Shown piece by piece: positions 1 through 6,305 of a DNA stretch of 44,558 nucleotides. Numbering within the stretch: the first letter of the stretch is position 1; every line of letters begins with the position of its first letter. The notes beneath the pieces were generated by a model. The model saw only the letters and a program-made list of their open reading frames with translations. It did no database searches and was not told where the DNA came from. The stretch comes from Verrucomicrobium sp. (GTDB lineage Bacteria > Verrucomicrobiota > Verrucomicrobiia > Methylacidiphilales > GAS474). A program made the position numbers and the translations under genes. The DNA lies in the NCBI GenBank assembly GCA_028283855.1, contig JAPWJX010000008.1, positions 1-44,558 on the forward strand. Reading direction: 5' to 3'.

Positions 1-2
1 AA

Positions 3-86
3 CTGATCGACGACCAGCCCTGGCGGCGTGCCTACGTCACTTTCCGGGAAGGGACCGATACCGGCTTCCAGGCTGACGCGGCCTGA
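3..86 (+). CDS. C-terminal end of an unidentified protein (partial)
   Basis: An open frame enters from the left edge and ends with TGA at 84-86, leaving 27 residues that finish in GFQADAA. The fragment is too short to assign to a family. A stem-loop begins directly at the stop codon, which supports this being a real gene end rather than a chance frame. It may belong to the same sugar-use locus as the LacI-type regulator downstream, but that is a guess from position only. Confidence 0.4.
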   Translation: MIDDQPWRRAYVTFREGTDTGFQADAA

Positions 87-122
87 ATCCAATTATAACC
101 TCCTGCGAGGTTGGCTTGGATT
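86..122 (+). terminator. two-tier stem-loop after the first gene
   Basis: Outer arms AATCCAA (86-92) and TTGGATT (116-122) pair perfectly; inside them AACCTC (97-102) pairs with GAGGTT (107-112) around a CTGC loop. It directly follows the stop codon at 84-86. The downstream side (GCAATTATTTCG) is AT-rich but not a clean T run, so termination is likely but not certain. It could instead be a leader structure for the regulator that starts at 197. Confidence 0.5.
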
Positions 123-196
123 GCAATTATTTCGATATGAATTAGGATAGGGAGCGTCGGCCCGCGCCGTGCGGCCGATTGAGAGTGAGTCGTCCC

Positions 197-1282
197 ATGG
201 AAGCCTCCCCCTTCTCCAACCCGGGCCGTCCCACCATCCGGGACATCGCGCAGGCGGCGGGCTGCCATTACTCCACGGTTTCCCTGGCCCTGCACGACCA
301 TCCCCGCATTCCCAGCGAGACGCGGGTCCGCATCCGCAAGATCGCCGAGGACCTGGGCTACGCGCCGGACGCCGCCCTTTCCGCCCTCTGCGCCTACCGG
401 GAGCGAAAGCGCCCCCGGCCGGAGCAGGCCGTCCTGGCCTGGCTGACCAACTACCACACGGAGGACGGCTGGCGCGGCTCCCCCTGCAACGTCGATTACT
501 TCGAGGGCGCCTCCCGCCGCGCCGCGGAGCGCGGCTACCGGCTGGAGCCTTTCTGGCTGGCCGCCCCCAGCATGACGCCCCGCCGCATGAGCAAGATCCT
601 CTGGACGCGCGGCATTCCCGGCATCCTCCTGCCGCCGCAGGAGGAGCGGACCAGCCTGAACCTGGCCTGGGAGCACTTCGCCGCCGTCACCTTCGGCCAC
701 TCCCTCGTCCATCCCCGGCTCCACTTGGCCGCCAATCACGAATACCGCAGCATGGGCATCCTCTTCGAGGAACTGGTCCGGCGCCGCTACGGGCGCATCG
801 GCCTGGTCGACCTGCGCGCGCATGACGAGCGCGTCGACCACAACTGGCTGGCCGCCTACCTCATCAAGCAGCAGGACCTGGCGGGCCAGGACCGGCTTCC
901 GCCCCTCCTGCTGGAGGGATGGGACGAGGGGGAATTCCTGGGCTGGGTCCGGCAGCATCGGCCCGACGTGATTGTCACCAAGCTGCCCGCCGTCCTTCAC
1001 GCCGTGCGCAAGGCCGGCTACCGCGTGCCGCGGGATCTCGGCGTCGCCTTCCATTCCATGGAGGAAAACGCCCCCGGCATCTCCGGGATGAAGAAGAATT
1101 CCTTCCAGGTCGGCGTCATGGCCGTCGACCTCCTCGTCGACATGCTCCATCGGGGCGAGCGCGGCGTGCCGGAGCGCCCCTCCCTCTTCATGGTGGAGGG
1201 CTCCTGGGCGGAAGGGGAGACGCTGCGGTCCGCCGCGCCGTCCCGGGCGAAAAAGTCGTCATCGCTCTTGTCAACAGTTTGA
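197..1282 (+). CDS. LacI/GalR-family transcriptional regulator
   Basis: A 361-residue DNA-binding regulator, probably ligand-responsive and controlling the sugar operon that follows. The N-terminus carries the LacI helix-turn-helix (TIRDIAQAAGCHYSTVSLAL at about residues 13-32) followed by the hinge-type segment RVRIRKIAEDLGY. The rest matches a periplasmic-binding-protein-like effector domain. I chose ATG 197 rather than the in-frame TTG at 179 because only a few residues precede the HTH and ATG is the stronger start; neither has a clear ribosome binding site. The next gene begins 115 bases downstream on the same strand. The sugar effector cannot be told from sequence. Confidence 0.85.
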   Translation: MEASPFSNPGRPTIRDIAQAAGCHYSTVSLALHDHPRIPSETRVRIRKIAEDLGYAPDAALSALCAYRERKRPRPEQAVLAWLTNYHTEDGWRGSPCNVDYFEGASRRAAERGYRLEPFWLAAPSMTPRRMSKILWTRGIPGILLPPQEERTSLNLAWEHFAAVTFGHSLVHPRLHLAANHEYRSMGILFEELVRRRYGRIGLVDLRAHDERVDHNWLAAYLIKQQDLAGQDRLPPLLLEGWDEGEFLGWVRQHRPDVIVTKLPAVLHAVRKAGYRVPRDLGVAFHSMEENAPGISGMKKNSFQVGVMAVDLLVDMLHRGERGVPERPSLFMVEGSWAEGETLRSAAPSRAKKSSSLLSTV

Positions 1283-1397
1283 CCGACGCCCGCGGTTTCC
1301 GCGGCGCCCCGGGAGGAGTAGGGTTCATCATGCAGGCCGGGCCGGAGTCCTCCGGTCGCGGCGGATCGAAGAAACAACCCCTCACCTTCCCCTTCCT

Positions 1398-2264
1398 ATG
1401 CCCCTCCTGAGCATGAAACGGGTCCTGGCGGTCGCCCGGCAAGGCGGCTGGGCCGTGGCCGCCTTCAACCCCGTCGACTACGCCTCCATGAAGGCCATCA
1501 TCCAGGCCGCCGCGGAGGCCGAGGCCCCCGTCATCGTCCAGACCTCCGCCAAGACCGTGAAATACTACGGGCACGAGGCGATCGTCGGCTGGGCCCGCGA
1601 GCTGGCCGGGGCGGTCTCCGTCCCCGTCTCCCTCCACCTGGACCACGGCAAGGACCTGAAGCTGCTGGAGCGGTGCATCGAGACCGGCTGGACCGACGTA
1701 ATGATCGACGCCTCCGACAAGCCCTTCATCGAGAACCTCACCCTCACCAAGCAGGTGCTGGAAAAGGCCGCCCGCCGCGACGTGGGGGTGGAGGCGGAGG
1801 TCGGCGAGATCGGCGGCGTGGAGGAGGACATCGTGGCCGACCACGGCCGCCACGCCGACGCGGCCCAGGCGCTCGAGTTCTGCCGGGAGGCCCCCGGCCT
1901 GGCCGTCTTCGCCCCCGCCATCGGGACCGCCCACGGCGTGTACAAGAGCGAGCCGAGCATCGAATGGGACGTCCTCACCCAGATCAACGCCGGCACGCCC
2001 CTCCCCTTCGCCCTGCACGGCGGCACCGGCCTGCCGGACGTCATCATCCAGCGCGCCATCCGCCTGGGCTGCTCCAAGGTGAACATCTCCACCAACCTGA
2101 AGCACGTCTTCATCGACAGCTTCGTGGAGCACCACCAAAGGCACCCGGAGGAATACGAGCCGCTCAAGGTCCTGGAGGCCCAATACGCCGCCATGAAGGA
2201 GCTGGTGCTGGAAAAGATCCGCCAGTTCGGCGGCGCCGGGCGCGCGGCGGAGGTCAAGGCCTGA
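1398..2264 (+). CDS. class II (zinc) ketose-bisphosphate aldolase
   Basis: A 288-residue metal-dependent aldolase of the FbaA/GatY/KbaY superfamily, which cleaves a ketose (bis)phosphate to dihydroxyacetone phosphate and an aldehyde. The catalytic Asp and zinc His lie in HLDHGKD (Asp82, His83); other zinc and phosphate motifs are VEAEVGEIGG (131-140), GTAHGVYK (His179) and LHGGTG (His207). Length is normal for the family. It heads a tight operon with a HAD phosphatase, DhaL and DhaK, so the true substrate may be a less common ketose rather than fructose 1,6-bisphosphate. The ATG at 1398 lacks a good Shine-Dalgarno sequence; an in-frame ATG at 1413 is an alternative. Confidence 0.88.
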   Translation: MPLLSMKRVLAVARQGGWAVAAFNPVDYASMKAIIQAAAEAEAPVIVQTSAKTVKYYGHEAIVGWARELAGAVSVPVSLHLDHGKDLKLLERCIETGWTDVMIDASDKPFIENLTLTKQVLEKAARRDVGVEAEVGEIGGVEEDIVADHGRHADAAQALEFCREAPGLAVFAPAIGTAHGVYKSEPSIEWDVLTQINAGTPLPFALHGGTGLPDVIIQRAIRLGCSKVNISTNLKHVFIDSFVEHHQRHPEEYEPLKVLEAQYAAMKELVLEKIRQFGGAGRAAEVKA

Positions 2265-2279
2265 ACCCAGGGAGACCCC

Positions 2280-3008
2280 ATGGAAGCCCTCATTTTCGAC
2301 TGCGACGGCGTCCTGGCCGACACGGAGCGCGACGGCCACCGCGTGGCCTTCAACCGCGCCTTCGCCGCGGAAGGCCTCGCCGTGACGTGGGACACGGCCC
2401 TCTACGGGCGGCTCCTCCTCATCGGCGGGGGCAAGGAACGGATGCGCGCCTACTTCGACGAGGCGGGCTGGCCCGTCCCCCCCGCGGAGCGGGACGCCTT
2501 CATCGGCCGCCTCCACGCGCTGAAGACCGACTTCTTCATGCAGACCATCTCCTCCGGCGAGCTGCCCGTGCGCCCCGGCATCTGCCGCATCGTGGACGAG
2601 GCCTACGCCGCCGGCGTCGTCCTGGCCGTCTGCTCCACCTCCGCGGAGCGGGCCGTGCGGGAGGTGGTCCGCCGGCTCCTGGGCCCCCAGCGGGAGGCGC
2701 GCTTCGCCGGCATCTTCGCCGGGGACATCGTGGCTAAGAAAAAGCCCGACCCCGCCATCTACCAATACGCCGCGCGGGAGCTTTCCCTCGACCCGCAGCG
2801 CTGCCTCGTCGTGGAGGACAGCCGCAACGGCCTCCTGGCCGCCCTGGGCGCGGGCATGAAATGCGTCGTCACCCAGAGCGCCTACACGGCGGAGGAGGAC
2901 TTCACCGGCGCGGCCGCCGTCTACCCGGACCTGGGCGATCCCCCCGGCCGCCGCGTCTCCCTGGCCGACCTGGAACGCCACTTCACCCCAACCCCCATCC
3001 ATTCATGA
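2280..3008 (+). CDS. cbbY: CbbY-like HAD-family sugar phosphatase
   Basis: A 242-residue haloacid-dehalogenase hydrolase of subfamily IA. Motif I is DCDGVLADT (nucleophile Asp7, acid Asp9), motif II the Ser in VCSTS (about 119), motif III the Lys in KKKPDP (about 155), and motif IV VVEDSRNG (Glu179-Asp180). The segment WDTALYGRLL followed by GGKERM is typical of CbbY, which dephosphorylates xylulose 1,5-bisphosphate and related dead-end sugar bisphosphates; beta-phosphoglucomutases are relatives. It starts 15 bases after the aldolase, and its stop overlaps the dhaL start as ATGA, so it is translationally coupled. Clearing an inhibitory bisphosphate by-product is a plausible role here, by inference. 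Confidence 0.8.
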   Translation: MEALIFDCDGVLADTERDGHRVAFNRAFAAEGLAVTWDTALYGRLLLIGGGKERMRAYFDEAGWPVPPAERDAFIGRLHALKTDFFMQTISSGELPVRPGICRIVDEAYAAGVVLAVCSTSAERAVREVVRRLLGPQREARFAGIFAGDIVAKKKPDPAIYQYAARELSLDPQRCLVVEDSRNGLLAALGAGMKCVVTQSAYTAEEDFTGAAAVYPDLGDPPGRRVSLADLERHFTPTPIHS

Positions 3009-3652
3009 AAACCATCCCCCTCTCCGACGTGGAACGGGCCGTGCAGGTCATCGCCGAGACGGCCATCGCCAACGAAAGCTACTTCTCCGAACTCGACGGC
3101 CTCTGCGGCGACGGCGACTTCGGCACCTCCCTGGCCACCGGCTTCCGCGTGGTGCTCAAGGAGTGGCCGAACCTCGACCGCTCCACCGTGGGCGCCTTCC
3201 TGGGGCGCGTCGGCGTCCTCATCACCAGCAACGTGGGCGGCTGCTCCGGCCCCATCTGGGGCACCGCCTTCATCCGCGCCTCCGCCGTGGCGCGGGAGAA
3301 GAAGGAGCTCTCCCTGGAGGACGCCGCCCTCATGCTCCGCCGCGCCATCGAGGGCATCATGGCGCGCGGCGGCGCCTCCCTGGGGGACAAGACCATCCTC
3401 GACGCCCTGGAGCCCGTGGCCCAGCTGCTGGAATCCGAGGCCGCCAACCCGGACGCCGACACCGCCGGCCTCCTGGCCCGGGCCGCCGAAGCCGCCCAGT
3501 CCATGGCGGAAAAGAGCCGCCCCTGGACCGCCAAGCGCGGCCGCCAGTCCTTCACCGGCGACCGCAGCAGCGGCACCCTCGACCCCGGCATCGTCGCCGT
3601 CGGCACCGTCCTCAAAGCCCTCACCGAAGCCTTCACACCCGCAACCCGATAA
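3005..3652 (+). CDS. dhaL: dihydroxyacetone kinase ADP/ATP-binding subunit DhaL
   Basis: A 215-residue nucleotide-binding subunit of a two-component dihydroxyacetone (or related triose/tetrose) kinase. The magnesium-binding aspartates are in DGLCGDGDFG (Asp31, Asp36, Asp38). Other family blocks are GGCSGPIWGT, GGASLGDKTILDAL and GDRSSGTLDPG. The start ATG overlaps the stop of the HAD gene (ATGA at 3005-3008), and dhaK begins 22 bases after its stop. No DhaM or PTS gene is nearby, so the enzyme could be the ATP-dependent form rather than the PEP-dependent one, or be served by a PTS elsewhere. The gene order L then K is also seen in some erythrulose-kinase clusters. Confidence 0.88.
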   Translation: MKTIPLSDVERAVQVIAETAIANESYFSELDGLCGDGDFGTSLATGFRVVLKEWPNLDRSTVGAFLGRVGVLITSNVGGCSGPIWGTAFIRASAVAREKKELSLEDAALMLRRAIEGIMARGGASLGDKTILDALEPVAQLLESEAANPDADTAGLLARAAEAAQSMAEKSRPWTAKRGRQSFTGDRSSGTLDPGIVAVGTVLKALTEAFTPATR

Positions 3653-3674
3653 ACCCCGTAACCCCAAAAAAACT

Positions 3675-4718
3675 ATGACCGCCAACGCCCCCACGTCCGT
3701 CCAGGCCTCCGCCTCCCACGGCATGAAGAAATTCGTCAACGATCCCGCCAACTTCGTCCGCGAGATGCTGGAAGGCCTGGCCCTGGCCAACCCCAAGACC
3801 CTGAAGTGGGTTCCCGAGCACAACATCATCTACCGCGCCGACGCCCCCGATCCCAAGCGCGTCTCCGTCATCCAGGGCTCCGGCAGCGGGCACGAGCCCG
3901 CCCACGTCATGGTCGTCGGCAAGGGGATGCTCGACGGCGCGTGCCCGGGCAACGTCTTCGCCGCGCCGCCCATGGAATACGTGCTGGCCTGCACCCGCCT
4001 GCTGAACTCCCCCAAGGGCGTCCTCCACCTCATCAACAACTACCAGGGCGACCGCATGTGCTGGGACATGGCCCGGGAAATGGCGGAGGCGGAGGGGATC
4101 AAGATCTCGACCGTCTTCGTCAACGACGACGTCTCCGTGGAAAACAGCACCTACACCGTGGGCCGCCGCGGCGTGGCGGGGAACTTCTTTGTCATCAAGG
4201 CCTGCGGCGCCGCCTCCGAGCAGGGCCGTTCCCTGGAGCAGATCACGGAGATCGGCAAGAAGGTCAACGATTCCGTCCGCAGCATGGGCATGGCCCTGAC
4301 CGGCTGCACCCCGCCGGCCAAGGGGAAGCCGATCTTCGAGCTGGCCGACGACGAGGTGGAGATCGGCGTGGGCATCCACGGCGAGCCCGGACGGCGCCGG
4401 GAAAAGCTGCGGCCCGCCGACCAGTTCGTCGACGAGATCTTCGAGGCGGTCTCCTCCGACCTTCCCTTCAAGTCCGGCGACAAGGTGGGCCTCATGATCA
4501 ACGGCCTGGGGGGCACCCCCCTGAGCGAGCTCTACGTCCTTTACCGGCGCGCGGCACAGCTCTGCCAGAAGAAGGGCTTCACCGTGGTCCGCAACTACGT
4601 GGGCAACTACTGCACGGCCCTGGAAATGGCGGGCATGTCCCTGACCCTCATCCGTCTGGACGACGAGATCGAGTCCCTCCTGGCCGCCCCGGCGGAAGTG
4701 GGCCTGCGCATCTTCTAA
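3675..4718 (+). CDS. dhaK: dihydroxyacetone kinase substrate-binding subunit DhaK
   Basis: A 347-residue protein that binds the keto-triose covalently as a hemiaminal. The substrate His is seen in EIGVGIHGEPG (His235); the second active-site His is in GSGSGHEPAH (His73); NYQGD (Asp126) and NDDVSVENS are the other family motifs. The first 16 residues (to the Met before KKFVNDPANFV) look like an extension, and ATG 3723 is an alternative start. With DhaL it would phosphorylate dihydroxyacetone or a relative such as erythrulose. The pairing with a class II aldolase suggests a route that yields both free and phosphorylated dihydroxyacetone. A strong terminator follows at 4737-4767. Confidence 0.9.
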   Translation: MTANAPTSVQASASHGMKKFVNDPANFVREMLEGLALANPKTLKWVPEHNIIYRADAPDPKRVSVIQGSGSGHEPAHVMVVGKGMLDGACPGNVFAAPPMEYVLACTRLLNSPKGVLHLINNYQGDRMCWDMAREMAEAEGIKISTVFVNDDVSVENSTYTVGRRGVAGNFFVIKACGAASEQGRSLEQITEIGKKVNDSVRSMGMALTGCTPPAKGKPIFELADDEVEIGVGIHGEPGRRREKLRPADQFVDEIFEAVSSDLPFKSGDKVGLMINGLGGTPLSELYVLYRRAAQLCQKKGFTVVRNYVGNYCTALEMAGMSLTLIRLDDEIESLLAAPAEVGLRIF

Positions 4719-4736
4719 GCCGCAGGCGCGGAAAAC

Positions 4737-4767
4737 AAAAAAGCCCGGCGTTAAGCCGGGCTTTTTT
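4737..4767 (+). terminator. intrinsic terminator after dhaK
   Basis: Perfect stem GCCCGGC (4743-4749) / GCCGGGC (4755-4761) with a GTTAA loop, preceded by six A and followed by six T, so it can act in both directions. It closes the aldolase-HAD-dhaLK operon and separates it from the repeat and acyltransferase that follow. Confidence 0.95.
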
Positions 4768-4773
4768 CGTACG

Positions 4774-4807
4774 ATCGGAAATGGGTTGCGGGGCTAGGAT
4801 TTGAACC
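4774..4807 (-). repeat. 34-bp tRNA 3'-end-like repeat, copy 1
   Basis: Identical over 34 bases to 6052-6085 and in the same orientation. Read on the minus strand it contains GGTTCAAATCC followed by TAGCCCCGCAACC, which closely resembles the T-arm and acceptor end of an initiator-type tRNA-Met. No matching 5' half of a tRNA is present: the bases beyond 4807 diverge between the two copies. It sits immediately after a terminator hairpin, as copy 2 also does. Best read as a truncated tRNA end left by integration (an att-like site). It could instead be a conserved non-coding element of unknown role. Confidence 0.6.
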
Positions 4808-4828
4808 TACTCCTTATCAAAGCGCCCC

Positions 4829-5854
4829 ATGCAAAGCGGCCATCCCTCCAAGAGCCATCTTCCCGCAATCGACGCCCTGCGCGCAGCCGCCTCGCTGGCC
4901 GTGGTGGCGGTGCACTGCGTGGCGGCGACCGGATGGTTTTACACCGGAGGCGCGGGTCCCTTCGCCGTCGACGTCTTCGTCGTCATCTCCGGGTTCCTCA
5001 TGGCTTTCCTGCACGATTTCAAAAAGGCCTCTCTGCCACGGGATGTGGGCCGCTTCTACGTCCGGCGCTTCTTCCGCATCGTCCCCCTCTATTACGCGGC
5101 GCTCCTGCTCTGCCTGCTCCTATTTCCCTTTAGCGCCGCCGACCTCCTGCTGCGCCTGTCCTTCCTCTTCGGCCTTTCCCCCGCGCACTGCGACAGCATC
5201 ACCCTTTTGGACTGGAGCCTGGGACTGGAGATGCAGTTCTACCTCGTCTTTCCGCTCCTCTTCCTCACCGCCTGGTCGGGAGGCGGCTTTTTCGCCATGG
5301 CCCTCCTCACCTGCATGGCGAACCTCCTGATCGGCGCTTATCCGCACCTGCCCGGCAAGCCTTGGGGCCACTTCAACATGCCCTCCTTCCTTCCCCTCAT
5401 GCTAGCCCTTTTCGGCGGCGGCATGTTCCTTGCGCGCGTGATAAAGGGAAAGGCGGCGGGAAAAGAATACGTTTGGTTTTATGCGGGAGGAATCGCCTGC
5501 CTCGTCGCCCTTCCCTTCCTTCATCTCCGTCTGGCGATGGGGCTCGTCCTCTTGCTGGCGGCGCTTTTCCGGCTACGTCCACACCTTTCCGTGTATGCAA
5601 AGATCGAAAACGCCTGCGCCAACCGGCTAACGCGCTCCCTCGCGGACTGGTCATACGCGCTTTACCTGATCCATCCGGTCACCCTGCGGCTTTTGGAAAA
5701 GAGCGGCCTGGCCCTGAAGGGATGCGTGGGGACTCTGGAGCTTTTTGCGCTGGTCCTGGCCGTGACCTATCCCGTCTGCCACCTTCTCTTCCGCTTCCTG
5801 GAACGCCCCGGCATCCGCCTGGGCCGCCGCATCGAAGCACGGATCGGCGCGTAA
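4829..5854 (+). CDS. membrane acyltransferase, acyltransferase-3 (OafA/YrhL) family
   Basis: A 341-residue polytopic inner-membrane protein likely to O-acylate a cell-surface sugar or lipid-linked glycan. The N-terminus has the family signature with the charged pair and His (PAIDALRAAASLAVVAVHC, about residues 12-30), then FAVDVFVVISGFL, the FYVRRFFRIVPLYY loop, and LGLEMQFYLVFPLL; about ten hydrophobic segments follow. The C-terminal SYALYLIHP block is also typical. It stands alone between the two copies of the 34-bp repeat, with no glycan gene around it, so it may be cargo of a small mobile unit. The acceptor is unknown. Confidence 0.85.
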   Translation: MQSGHPSKSHLPAIDALRAAASLAVVAVHCVAATGWFYTGGAGPFAVDVFVVISGFLMAFLHDFKKASLPRDVGRFYVRRFFRIVPLYYAALLLCLLLFPFSAADLLLRLSFLFGLSPAHCDSITLLDWSLGLEMQFYLVFPLLFLTAWSGGGFFAMALLTCMANLLIGAYPHLPGKPWGHFNMPSFLPLMLALFGGGMFLARVIKGKAAGKEYVWFYAGGIACLVALPFLHLRLAMGLVLLLAALFRLRPHLSVYAKIENACANRLTRSLADWSYALYLIHPVTLRLLEKSGLALKGCVGTLELFALVLAVTYPVCHLLFRFLERPGIRLGRRIEARIGA

Positions 5855-6010
5855 TCGCCACGTTCATAAGATCAAAATCAGGGAAAGCGCCTAATGAAAT
5901 CAAAGGCCAACTCAAATGCGCCTATGACGAGCCCTTCCGCCTGATTCAAGACGAAGATATTCCCGAGCCCTTCGCTCTCGCGGGCAGACCATGCCATCCA
6001 AGCACGAAAA

Positions 6011-6042
6011 AGCCGCCGGGCCTTTCCTTGGCTCCGGCGGCT
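6011..6042. terminator. hairpin next to repeat copy 2
   Basis: AGCCGCCGG (6011-6019) pairs perfectly with CCGGCGGCT (6034-6042) around a 14-base loop, with A-rich sequence before it and GTTT after it. It lies just beyond the 3' side of the tRNA-like repeat on the minus strand, the place expected for a terminator of a former tRNA transcript. It mirrors the layout at copy 1. Confidence 0.65.
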
Positions 6043-6051
6043 GTTTCGACT

Positions 6052-6085
6052 ATCGGAAATGGGTTGCGGGGCTAGGATTTGAACC
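6052..6085 (-). repeat. 34-bp tRNA 3'-end-like repeat, copy 2
   Basis: Exact copy of 4774-4807. Beyond 6085 the minus-strand 5' side does not fold into the rest of a tRNA, so only the T-arm/acceptor portion is present. On the plus strand an open frame reads through it as VAGLGFEPATKPLS, the typical appearance of a recombinase gene whose 3' end overlaps an att site in a tRNA. Confidence 0.6.
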
Positions 6086-6266
6086 GGCAACAAAACCGTT
6101 GTCGTTCCAAGCACTTACGACGCCAGACACCCGCATAGACACCCCTCTTCCGAACGATGCCAACCTTCACGTCTTGGCCGTCGCGTGGCCCCGCTTGTCC
6201 CCTGCCCTTCGCGAGGCGATTCTAGCGGTTGCCAGCCATTGTTTGATCGCTTATTCAAAGGCATAG
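6060..6266 (+). pseudogene. remnant resembling a tyrosine-recombinase C-terminal tail
   Basis: The frame ending at 6266 reads W-V-A-G-L-G-F-E-P through the repeat and then, after a linker, AWPRLSPALREAILAVA. A tail with the pattern WPxLPxxxRxxIxAxV is common at the extreme C-terminus of integrases and integrase-linked frames in Planctomycetes and Verrucomicrobia; this is from memory of the families and was not searched. No catalytic Arg/His/Tyr core is present upstream, so if this was an integrase the body has been lost. It is weak but consistent evidence for a past integration event here. Confidence 0.45.
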
Positions 6267-6305
6267 TCAAGCACACTCTTCCCTAGGACTCGAACCTTGC
6301 TGCTC

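Larger units (their letters stand above)
5855..6305. other. gene-poor junction between acyltransferase and metal region
   Basis: No intact gene is seen in these 450 bases. They hold a terminator-like hairpin (6011-6042), repeat copy 2 (6052-6085), an integrase-tail-like remnant (6060-6266), and near the cusA end a second T-arm-like motif, CTAGGACTCGAACC at about 6284-6297 (minus-strand GGTTCGAGTCCTAG). The part from 5855 to 6000 is visibly less GC-rich than its surroundings and carries no recognisable coding signal. Confidence 0.6.

Noticed and set aside
1188-3002. Minus-strand 604-codon frame across the aldolase and HAD genes
   Set aside because: Both plus-strand genes have clear catalytic motifs; the minus frame is Gly/Val/Asp-rich without structure.
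5362-6075. 237-residue plus-strand frame overlapping the acyltransferase end
   Set aside because: Out of frame with a clear membrane acyltransferase; Pro/Arg-rich shadow.
4774-6085. Insertion sequence with terminal repeats around the acyltransferase
   Set aside because: The two 34-bp copies are direct, not inverted, and there is no transposase between them; a tRNA-end integration footprint fits better.
6282-6300. A complete tRNA gene next to cusA
   Set aside because: Only a T-arm-like piece is visible; no D-arm, anticodon arm or matching acceptor 5' side can be folded from the neighbouring bases.
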